From: an uncultured Eubacterium sp.
GTDB lineage: Bacteria > Bacillota_A > Clostridia > Lachnospirales > Lachnospiraceae
Assembly: GCA_947653505.1 (NCBI GenBank)
Contig: CANTHI010000044.1
Span: forward strand, 1 to 12,601
Length of the DNA stretch: 12,601 nucleotides
Direction of reading: 5' to 3'
The translations under genes were made by a program, and so were the position numbers. Shown here in pieces: positions 6,277 to 12,601 of the stretch; position 1 is the stretch's first letter, and each line of letters begins with the position of its first letter. The notes under the pieces were generated by a model. The model was not told the origin of the DNA. It did not search any database and saw nothing but the letters and a program-made list of their open reading frames with translations.

Positions 6277-6937
6277 TCCGGCCTCCCTGCTGTGCAAATA
6301 CCAGATGCCTGCTGTTTGCTTTCATCACCCGCGCAGGATTCCCTGCGACCGTCAGATCATCGCAGACATCTTTCATGACGGCGGCCATCATGGCGACTAC
6401 AACCCGGTCTCCCAGGGTAATTCCTTCCCTGATACAGCTGTGTACGCCTAAAAAGCTGCCGCTTCCAATCGTGCAGTGCCCCGCGATAAAACAGCCTCCG
6501 GACACAATCGTATCCCTGCCTACGTTCACATCATGTCCGACCACCGCATGGGACTGCACGAATACATTGTCCTGCAGACGTGCGTTCGATGAAAGGATGG
6601 TATGCATTTTCAGTACGCATCCTTCCCCGATCTGCGCCGTCCCGGCAATCGTACTTGTCGGATGTATCACCGTGGCAAGGCGGTAATGCTTTTCCTTTAC
6701 GCTGTCATGCATTCTGGCCCGGACAGACGGTTCTCCGACCGCAATGACCACCCGTGCGTGACCCGCGTCATACTGCCCGCAAAAGCAGGCAAATGGCAGA
6801 CGTTTTTGTCCCATAAACCCGCCTGCCGGCTGTGTATCATCGATAAATACAGTCTCATCCCAGACCATCCCGGACGTCTGCATCATCTCATACAGCTCCT
6901 GCGCTGTAGCGCCCGCCCCGTATATGCCTAAAACCAT
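6269..6937 (-). CDS. PglD/NeuD-like sugar acyltransferase (left-handed beta-helix)
   Basis: Sugar O- or N-acyltransferase, 222 aa, typical length for PglD/NeuD-like proteins. An N-terminal small Rossmann-like domain starts GIYGAGATAQEL (4-15). From about residue 90 come hexapeptide repeats of a left-handed beta-helix (IAGTAQIGEGCVL, VGHDVNVGRDTIV, IAGHCTIGSGSFLG). The H130-x4-H135 arrangement in SHAVVGHD fits the catalytic histidine region of PglD. The C-terminus AGNPARVMK is the usual end. Family members transfer an acetyl group, sometimes a longer acyl group, from a coenzyme A thioester to the amine of a nucleotide-linked amino sugar. With the aminotransferase in the same operon, N-acylation of the new amino sugar is the natural reading. 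It follows the glycosyltransferase by 3 nt, with AAGGAG upstream. Whether it could use an acyl group from the operon's ACP is open. Confidence 0.85.
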   Translation of the reverse strand: MVLGIYGAGATAQELYEMMQTSGMVWDETVFIDDTQPAGGFMGQKRLPFACFCGQYDAGHARVVIAVGEPSVRARMHDSVKEKHYRLATVIHPTSTIAGTAQIGEGCVLKMHTILSSNARLQDNVFVQSHAVVGHDVNVGRDTIVSGGCFIAGHCTIGSGSFLGVHSCIREGITLGDRVVVAMMAAVMKDVCDDLTVAGNPARVMKANSRHLVFAQQGGRNG

Positions 6938-6940
6938 CGT

Positions 6941-7873
6941 CTATATCTCCTTCTGCTGTATTTTTTTTATAATATAGCGCGGCCGCCGTTTGGCCAGCTC
7001 AAAATCCCGCCATACATATTCTCCGACGATCCCGGCCGCACCCAGTATCATCCCGCTAAAAAAACAGCTGCCGGAAAGCAGAATGCCGGGCCAGAGGATG
7101 CTGCCTGTTATCATAGAAAAAACGATACAGCATACCGTTCCCAAAAGTCTGGCCAGCACCATACCTGCCCCTGCGGCTTCCATCCAGCGGACCGGTTTTA
7201 TGGAATACGTTACAAACAGGCCGATTGCCGCGTCTATTTTCCTGCGATAGCTCCAGCCGGACTTTCCTTTTTCCCTTCTGCTTCTCTGGTAAGGCAGACA
7301 GCAGTGATCATATCCCATCCATAACAGCAGCATCTGCGTAGAACCATTGGGCGCGTCTATCTGGCAGAACTGCCTCGCCACGCACCTGTCCAAAAGATAC
7401 ATATCAAACCCGCCTTTGGGATAATCCGCGTTTACGATTTTTCTTACCAGCATATAAAATATACCGGAACATACGGCGCTTACAAAGCCGTCTTCCCGTC
7501 CCTCCCTTGCCGCGATGACAAGCGGATATCCTTCTTCCCATTTTTTTAACATTTCCACAAACAGCTCCGGCGGATCCTGCAGGTCACACGAAATCACGCC
7601 GATCACATCCCCGTCCGCCATTTCCATCCCGCACCGTACCGCCGCGCCCTGTCCAAAATTTCTCGTAAAACAGGCAATCCGCAAAATATCCGGATACTGT
7701 TCCTGAAACTGTTCCATGATCCCATAAGAGCGGTCTTTGGAACCGTCGCACACCATAATGATCTCTGCCGTATATCCGGAAAACAGATGCAGATGGCTGA
7801 CAAGATATAAAATAGTATCTGCTATATTTGCTTCATTGTTATATACCGGAATTACGATCGAAAATTTTTTCAT
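6941..7873 (-). CDS. Polyprenyl-phosphate glycosyltransferase, GtrB/CsbB-like (GT2)
   Basis: Family 2 glycosyltransferase of 310 aa with a GT-A domain and two C-terminal membrane helices (about 232-256 and 261-285), the GtrB/CsbB/ArnC layout. It begins FSIVIPVYNNEANI. Donor and metal site residues are seen in VCDGSKD (41-47) and CDLQDPPE (96-103), and the REKGKSGWS loop (200-208) and GIVGEYVWR-KRRPRYI tail are typical. Such enzymes move a sugar from a nucleotide donor to undecaprenyl phosphate on the inner face of the membrane. The ATG overlaps the stop of the YfhO-like gene as ATGA, with a GGGGTG ribosome site. In Bacillus subtilis and Staphylococcus aureus, CsbB makes the lipid-linked sugar that YfhO uses to decorate lipoteichoic acid, so this pair looks like the same kind of module. 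The sugar may be the special one made by the neighbours; this is inference. Confidence 0.88.
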   Translation of the reverse strand: MKKFSIVIPVYNNEANIADTILYLVSHLHLFSGYTAEIIMVCDGSKDRSYGIMEQFQEQYPDILRIACFTRNFGQGAAVRCGMEMADGDVIGVISCDLQDPPELFVEMLKKWEEGYPLVIAAREGREDGFVSAVCSGIFYMLVRKIVNADYPKGGFDMYLLDRCVARQFCQIDAPNGSTQMLLLWMGYDHCCLPYQRSRREKGKSGWSYRRKIDAAIGLFVTYSIKPVRWMEAAGAGMVLARLLGTVCCIVFSMITGSILWPGILLSGSCFFSGMILGAAGIVGEYVWRDFELAKRRPRYIIKKIQQKEI

Positions 7874-10662
7874 GGCACACCCCTTTTTCTTTTCCTGCTA
7901 CCACCGGCCAGAACAACCGGAAGCGCTCCTGTTCCATGAAATACAATACATATCGTAAATACAATGGATATAAGCGCTCCTGCTTTTAACCCGGGCGTCT
8001 CATAATGCAGCCTCACGCAGTGTTCCCCTTCCGTTAATTCCAGCCCCATATATCTGCCATTCACCACTCGGATCTCACATGCTTCCCCATCCACATAAGC
8101 TTTCCAGCCTTTCAGATATGGCACCGCGATACATAAGATCTTTTTTTCCTCAAGGCGGACGCATCCGCGGATGGTATTTCCCTTTACCGCAATCTCTGAA
8201 ACATCTGCCTGCAGCGCTTTTACCTGCGCGGCATACGGATCCATCGGCTGGACAATGACCGAAAGACCGGAAAACCGGAAGGTTCCATTGTTCCGAAAAC
8301 AGAGCGTCACAACATCCTGCCCGCCTTCCACATATCCCAGATTTATCAGATAATCGTTTACTCCTTTATAATACTGCTGCCCTTTTCCCAATATGTATGC
8401 GGTCTTTGATATCCCGTCCATACCTGCGCGGATCACCCCGAAATGACCGGATACAGAACGGACGTCCTTTAGATAAGACCGGATCCCCGGCCCGTCTGAC
8501 AGATAATCCGCAAGGGCGATATCCTCATATGCGGCATCCTCCAGTCTGATATACAGCTCTCCTGAACTATGCTCCGGCAGCCGGATGCGGACGGTTGTCT
8601 GTCCTTTCTCTACCCTGACCGCACCGTGATCCGGATCACACTGTTTTCCTATCTGCCGCTGCATCCGGCGGAATACTTCCTGATGGCTGGCAACTACAGA
8701 ATCACAAAATACCGGTCTGCAGGCGGGGACAAAGCTGCTGTCCGTAACCGCTCCCTGCAGCATCGCCTGTTCTTTTTCATTCACGGACAGCTGGTCATAT
8801 ACATCTTTTGGAATGACCTGCCCATAAGCGTAAAACAACGGCAGCGCGTTTTTATTTTCATAAATCAGATGGTTTCCGCTTTTTTTCACTTTCTCAAAGC
8901 CATAAGGAACATATCTGTTTTTTTTATCGCCCGCGGTCAGATATTTTACGCAGGAGAGCGTATCCAGCGCCGTCCTCTGGTCATATGAAGATATGGCAAA
9001 ATCGTTGAACCGCTGGCTGACGCCCAGTTCTTTTACCGTGCGCAGCAGATCTGCCGGTGCATAGCTAAAATACGTCGAGATGCCGTTACAATGATTCCGC
9101 AGTCCATAATTACGATTTAAATACGGCGCCAGCGCATTCCCTTCCACGGCATCTGTCCGGTATACGCTCTCATCCTGTATGTCTTTAACGGCATCTGCCG
9201 CGTTTTCTTTTGTCAGCTGTTCCAGTTCTCCGGCGTCCAGATATTGTCCGATAATATTTTCTTCATTTAAATTGTAAAAAGAATAGGCATTCACGCCGAT
9301 TTCCAATATAAATACAAAGCCAAATATCCATTTTCCCCATACTGACGCGCAAATACGATACTTCATTTCCAGATATGCCAGCATCAGATAAAGAAACAGA
9401 AAGCTGACAAAATATACTCCCGTGCCAAACAGAAAGTGCAGACAGAGACATAAAATCACATAAACCTGAACGACCAGATACAGTCTGACAAACGTACTGC
9501 CATCCATCTTTTTTATGGAAGGAAATTCAAACGCCACAACCAGCGCCCCGCCAAAGGCCAGTACAAAAAACCAGCGGTTGGTCACAGCCGCCATACCATT
9601 TGCCAGAGCCGCTCCGGCCGGAAAGCAGCAAAGAACCAGTCCGGCCAGACCTGCTATCTGAAACTGCCGCTGCCTGTGACCGCCTTTTTCCACACACAGC
9701 TTCATAACGAGCAGCAGGGCAAGCGCCGAGACCAGACAGTACCCATACTCTCCTACCGATTCGATGCCGGATACGCTTGTAAACAGCGTAATATAATATT
9801 TCAGGTCATAAAAAAGCGGGATTGTCCGTCCGGATACGTCTCCTGTCCTGCCGCTTTCCAATACAAGAAGCAGGTTTGGCAGCAGGGAAAATCCTGCCAG
9901 TCCCAGTCCGCACAGATAAGCTGACGCAAACTTTCCCAGCAGGCGCAGGCAATGTCTGACACTCCTGTCCGGATCCGTGTAAAAAAACCGGATCAGCACA
10001 TACATCCCGCAAAAAAGCGAAAGCATATACAGCAGGTAAAAATAACTGACCGCCAGATAGCACACCGTCGTTAAAAATAAAGCCGGACTTTCTTTTCTTA
10101 ACAGCTTCTCCGCGCCTGCCAGTAAGAGCGGAAAGCATACCGAAGCCTCAATAAAAAAAGCATGCTTAAACGCATAGCATAAAATATATCCGGAATAAAC
10201 GTACAAAAGGCTGGCAAACAGCATGGCGTCGTCTTTTTCCTTCCATTTCCCGCAAAAACAGGTAAACGACATGCCGGAAGCATACATACTCACAAACAGC
10301 CGGAACCAGAAAAAAGACTCCAGATTCTCACGTTTCCAGAATAAACTAATGAGATAAAGCGGCCGGAAGCTGAATACGGTCAGAAAATCACTTCCCTCTC
10401 CAAGCTTCATATCCCACATGGGAATTTCAAAGTTTCCGCTTTTCAGATTCGAAAGCAGCTGTTCTGCCCACATTTTTAAATATAACAGCGCCGGATAATG
10501 CTGTGTAAACCCGTCCGTTCTCCAGATGACGGTCTTTCCTTTCGCAAAAAAGGAAAAAAATGCCGTGCCAAATAACAAAAGAAAGAAAACCGAATACCGG
10601 AAATAGTAGGATTGTATATATTTACGGATTCTCTCTGTCCTGAAAGCGGTTATCATCTTCAT
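7870..10662 (-). CDS. YfhO-family membrane glycosyltransferase
   Basis: Large polytopic membrane protein of 930 aa, of the YfhO family (GT-C-like). After a short basic N-terminus a first membrane helix (YSVFFLLLFGTAFFSFFA) leads to the family's first outside loop, with WRTDGFTQHYPALLYLKMW carrying the acidic residue expected for catalysis. Many further hydrophobic helices fill the first half. A long hydrophilic outer domain follows in the second half, and a last helix (LISIVFTICIVFHGTGALPVVL) ends before a basic tail. An upstream ATG at 10680 is possible. I chose 10662 because it forms an ATGA overlap with the aminotransferase stop and has AAAGG about 9 nt upstream. Known YfhO proteins take a sugar from an undecaprenyl-phosphate carrier and add it to a teichoic acid outside the cell. 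The adjacent GtrB/CsbB-like gene supports that role. The acceptor polymer is unknown. Confidence 0.85.
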   Translation of the reverse strand: MKMITAFRTERIRKYIQSYYFRYSVFFLLLFGTAFFSFFAKGKTVIWRTDGFTQHYPALLYLKMWAEQLLSNLKSGNFEIPMWDMKLGEGSDFLTVFSFRPLYLISLFWKRENLESFFWFRLFVSMYASGMSFTCFCGKWKEKDDAMLFASLLYVYSGYILCYAFKHAFFIEASVCFPLLLAGAEKLLRKESPALFLTTVCYLAVSYFYLLYMLSLFCGMYVLIRFFYTDPDRSVRHCLRLLGKFASAYLCGLGLAGFSLLPNLLLVLESGRTGDVSGRTIPLFYDLKYYITLFTSVSGIESVGEYGYCLVSALALLLVMKLCVEKGGHRQRQFQIAGLAGLVLCCFPAGAALANGMAAVTNRWFFVLAFGGALVVAFEFPSIKKMDGSTFVRLYLVVQVYVILCLCLHFLFGTGVYFVSFLFLYLMLAYLEMKYRICASVWGKWIFGFVFILEIGVNAYSFYNLNEENIIGQYLDAGELEQLTKENAADAVKDIQDESVYRTDAVEGNALAPYLNRNYGLRNHCNGISTYFSYAPADLLRTVKELGVSQRFNDFAISSYDQRTALDTLSCVKYLTAGDKKNRYVPYGFEKVKKSGNHLIYENKNALPLFYAYGQVIPKDVYDQLSVNEKEQAMLQGAVTDSSFVPACRPVFCDSVVASHQEVFRRMQRQIGKQCDPDHGAVRVEKGQTTVRIRLPEHSSGELYIRLEDAAYEDIALADYLSDGPGIRSYLKDVRSVSGHFGVIRAGMDGISKTAYILGKGQQYYKGVNDYLINLGYVEGGQDVVTLCFRNNGTFRFSGLSVIVQPMDPYAAQVKALQADVSEIAVKGNTIRGCVRLEEKKILCIAVPYLKGWKAYVDGEACEIRVVNGRYMGLELTEGEHCVRLHYETPGLKAGALISIVFTICIVFHGTGALPVVLAGGSRKRKRGVP

Positions 10663-11795
10663 ACGCGGCTGCCTTTGCATAATTTTTCGCAGATCAGGTC
10701 ACAGATCCTGTCCACGTCTTTGATTTCCAGGTCCGGATAGCACGGCAGTGTCAGAACCCGCCGCGAAATATACGAGGCAACCGGCACGTGCGCCTTAAGC
10801 CCCTTCCGGATACAGCATGCAAACTCACTGCATAAAGGATAAAAATATCTTCTTGCAAAAATATGATGTTTTTCCAGATACGCCTGAATCTCATCCCTGG
10901 AAATCCCTGTTTTTTCATGTTCAAAAACGACCGGAACATATGCATAATTAGACACGACCCCCTCCTGAACCGGACACAGGCGGATTCCCGCAATCCCGTC
11001 CAGACGCATACGGTATCTGTCTGCGACAAGCTTTCTTTTTTTTATGTAAGTTTTTACATGCGCCAGATTGCATAAACCCATAGCCGCGTGCATTTCCGTC
11101 ATCTTCGCGTTCGTTCCGGTATACGGCGTCTCATCGGTATGGAGTATCTGGCCAAACTGTTTCAGGCCATTTAAATACGGTATTTTATCCGCGTATGCAT
11201 CAGAAAAAGTAAGACAGCCGCCCTCAACCGTATGGAAGACTTTTGTCGCATGGAAGCTGAACATGGACATATCACCAAGCGCCGCCACGCTTCTGCCCTT
11301 ATATACTTCTCCAAACGCATGCGCCGCGTCATAAATCACGCGCAGATGATAGCGGTCCGCGATACTCCGGATTCTGTCTGCGTCACACAGATTTCCATAC
11401 ACATGCACCGGCAGAATCGCGCTCGTTTTGTCTGTAATCAGCGCTTCGATTTTGTCACAGTCTATCGTATAATCGTATGCATTGATATCGCAAAATACAG
11501 GCGTCAGCCCGTTTCTTAAGACTGCCTGCACAGTCGAGCCAAACGTAAACGGGGTTGTAATCACTTCCCCGCTTAATCCCAGCGCTTCGATTCCAAGCTC
11601 CAGCGCCAGATGCCCGTTTGCAAACAAGCTCACATGATCTGCTTCCATAAATTTTTCCAGCTCCGACTGCAGCCTGACATGCTTGGGCCCCGTATGCGTC
11701 AGAATGCCCGTTTCCCACATATCGCAAATCTCGCGGACATATTCCTCCAGTGGCGGCAGGGAGGGCTTTACCACATATACTGGTTTTTCTTCCAT
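10659..11795 (-). CDS. DegT/DnrJ/EryC1/StrS family sugar aminotransferase
   Basis: Pyridoxal-phosphate-dependent aminotransferase of 378 aa, standard length. The Schiff-base lysine is K185 in SFHATKVFHTVEGG. The aspartate contacting the cofactor ring is D156 in IYDAAHAFG, and the early loop FANGHLALELGIEAL (58-72) is typical of the family. These enzymes put an amino group on a keto-sugar nucleotide, usually at C3 or C4, with glutamate or glutamine as donor. Position cannot be told from sequence alone. A 2,3-dehydratase directly upstream gives a 3-keto-2-deoxy sugar in known pathways (such as EvaA then EvaB), which favours C3. The FHATK motif also occurs in C4 enzymes. Its start follows a perfectly duplicated ribosome site, and its stop overlaps the YfhO-like start. 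Confidence 0.9.
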   Translation of the reverse strand: MEEKPVYVVKPSLPPLEEYVREICDMWETGILTHTGPKHVRLQSELEKFMEADHVSLFANGHLALELGIEALGLSGEVITTPFTFGSTVQAVLRNGLTPVFCDINAYDYTIDCDKIEALITDKTSAILPVHVYGNLCDADRIRSIADRYHLRVIYDAAHAFGEVYKGRSVAALGDMSMFSFHATKVFHTVEGGCLTFSDAYADKIPYLNGLKQFGQILHTDETPYTGTNAKMTEMHAAMGLCNLAHVKTYIKKRKLVADRYRMRLDGIAGIRLCPVQEGVVSNYAYVPVVFEHEKTGISRDEIQAYLEKHHIFARRYFYPLCSEFACCIRKGLKAHVPVASYISRRVLTLPCYPDLEIKDVDRICDLICEKLCKGSRV

Positions 11796-11821
11796 AACAA
11801 CACCTTAACAACACCTTTCGT
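11796..11821 (-). promoter_or_regulatory. Duplicated ribosome binding site before aminotransferase
   Basis: The spacer between the dehydratase and aminotransferase genes is almost wholly two perfect tandem copies of an 11-bp unit (11796-11806 and 11807-11817). On the coding strand the unit is AAGGTGTTGTT. Each copy carries a Shine-Dalgarno core (AAGGTG); the downstream copy is 5 nt from the ATG and the other 16 nt away. This is a duplicated translation-start element; its effect on expression is not known. Confidence 0.8.
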
Positions 11822-12601
11822 TCAGATCTGCAGTAAGGACAGCAGATTTCTCAGCTGGATATTTACACAATTATTAAACTGAATCATCTGATTGACTGTC
11901 GCATAATCAATCCAGAAATACCCTTCCGGTATTTCCCTGATTTCAGAGCAGTCTTTCAGATCAATAATTACGTTCCGGTTCTGCTCATGATAAAATCTCC
12001 CGCCTTCTTCTGACAGGACGATATCATGACGGATCCCTTCCTGTTTTTCCAGCTTTGTAAAAAACAGCTTTTCGATTTCGTCCATCTCATTTCCCGGATT
12101 TGTCGGTTCCATCTGGACCACCGGGCCAAGCTCCGCGCTGTCAAAGCATCCCATCTCCGGGCAGACCCGCACGAGAAATTTTCGCACGCCGTCCATCACA
12201 CAGGTAAAAATTCCAAAAACAGCCATTCCGTTCGCTTCGATTAAAGGCTGTTCCCAATACTTTACCTCCCGCCCTTCGATTTCTATAAAACAGTAGATGA
12301 CCTTAAAATCATAAGGCGTTTTACATACAATTTCTGTCGGCGTCATTTTCCATCCCTTAAGACTCTTGATCGGAACCAGACGGAACGTCTGCTTATGATA
12401 CATTTTATAGTCATTCATCACGCGGAAAATACGGTGTATTTCCCCACGGTCTACGCTTTTAAACATGGAATTGTACAACGCTTTGTCCCGGAACAGCCCG
12501 CCCGCCTGCTCCAGCTCATGTTCCTGTAAGGCTGCTTTTGCAAACGGAATACAGGAAAGCACGGTCCGGGTATCCATATTTACAAGGTTTTTGATCTTCA
12601 T
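11822..12601 (-). CDS. NDP-hexose 2,3-dehydratase-like protein (single repeat; may extend past edge)
   Basis: Resembles the NDP-hexose 2,3-dehydratase family (EvaA, TylX3, SpnO). These enzymes remove water from a dTDP-4-keto-6-deoxyhexose to give a 3-keto-2,6-dideoxy sugar. Family signatures in order are WEQPL (116-120), LVRVCPEMGCFDSAELGPVVQ (143-163, the E-x-G...E-L-x-P-x-V-Q block), EEGGRFYHEQNR (198-209) and FNNCVNIQLRNLLS (242-255), the usual C-terminal end. Known enzymes have two such repeats in about 450-480 aa, but here only one is visible in 259 aa. The first ATG falls exactly on the window edge, so its ribosome site cannot be checked and the gene may begin outside with another repeat. 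Alternatively it is a genuine one-repeat version that works as a dimer. It heads the visible operon, 26 nt before the aminotransferase. Confidence 0.75.
   Translation of the reverse strand: MKIKNLVNMDTRTVLSCIPFAKAALQEHELEQAGGLFRDKALYNSMFKSVDRGEIHRIFRVMNDYKMYHKQTFRLVPIKSLKGWKMTPTEIVCKTPYDFKVIYCFIEIEGREVKYWEQPLIEANGMAVFGIFTCVMDGVRKFLVRVCPEMGCFDSAELGPVVQMEPTNPGNEMDEIEKLFFTKLEKQEGIRHDIVLSEEGGRFYHEQNRNVIIDLKDCSEIREIPEGYFWIDYATVNQMIQFNNCVNIQLRNLLSLLQI

Noticed and set aside
6123..6686. Plus-strand open frame of 187 codons opposite the acyltransferase and SDR
   Set aside because: Antisense shadow of two genes with clear motifs; no ribosome site or family match.

Overview
The window is the interior of one long operon on the minus strand. 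Twelve genes are read from right to left, packed end to end with short overlaps. I see no promoter, terminator, RNA gene, mobile element or CRISPR array. Strong AGGAGG-type ribosome sites, moderate GC content, a YfhO-family protein and the codon style suggest a Gram-positive clostridial host, perhaps Lachnospiraceae. That placement is inference; no phylogenetic marker is present.

Layout in transcription order. (1) 12601-11822: NDP-hexose 2,3-dehydratase-like protein of only one repeat length, at the window edge. (2) 11795-10659: DegT/DnrJ/EryC1/StrS sugar aminotransferase. (3) 10662-7870: YfhO-family membrane protein. (4) 7873-6941: GtrB/CsbB-like polyprenyl-phosphate glycosyltransferase. (5) 6937-6269: PglD/NeuD-like acyltransferase. 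(6) and (7) 6276-5446 and 5449-4712: two short-chain dehydrogenases/reductases (SDRs). (8) and (9) 4704-3874 and 3877-2915: a transketolase split into two subunits. (10) 2815-2573: acyl carrier protein (ACP). (11) 2503-1427: LuxE-like acyl-protein synthetase. (12) 1437-130: LuxC-like acyl reductase.

Working model (inference). The dehydratase, aminotransferase and acyltransferase make an N-acylated deoxyamino sugar nucleotide. LuxE activates a carboxylic acid, with the ACP as probable carrier, and LuxC reduces it to an aldehyde. The transketolase could then add a two-carbon ketol unit, which the SDRs reduce, giving a branched or chain-extended sugar or a polyol-like substituent. The CsbB-like and YfhO-like pair would attach a sugar to a surface polymer outside the membrane. 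No nucleotidyltransferase, 4,6-dehydratase or flippase is in the window.

The junctions are unusual. Most are ATGA start/stop overlaps, but the ACP is set apart by A-rich spacers built of short tandem repeats (10-bp and 14-bp periods). The aminotransferase ribosome site is duplicated as an 11-bp tandem repeat. The first SDR carries a run of ten G near its 3' end, where a one-base slip would change the C-terminus and uncouple the next gene.
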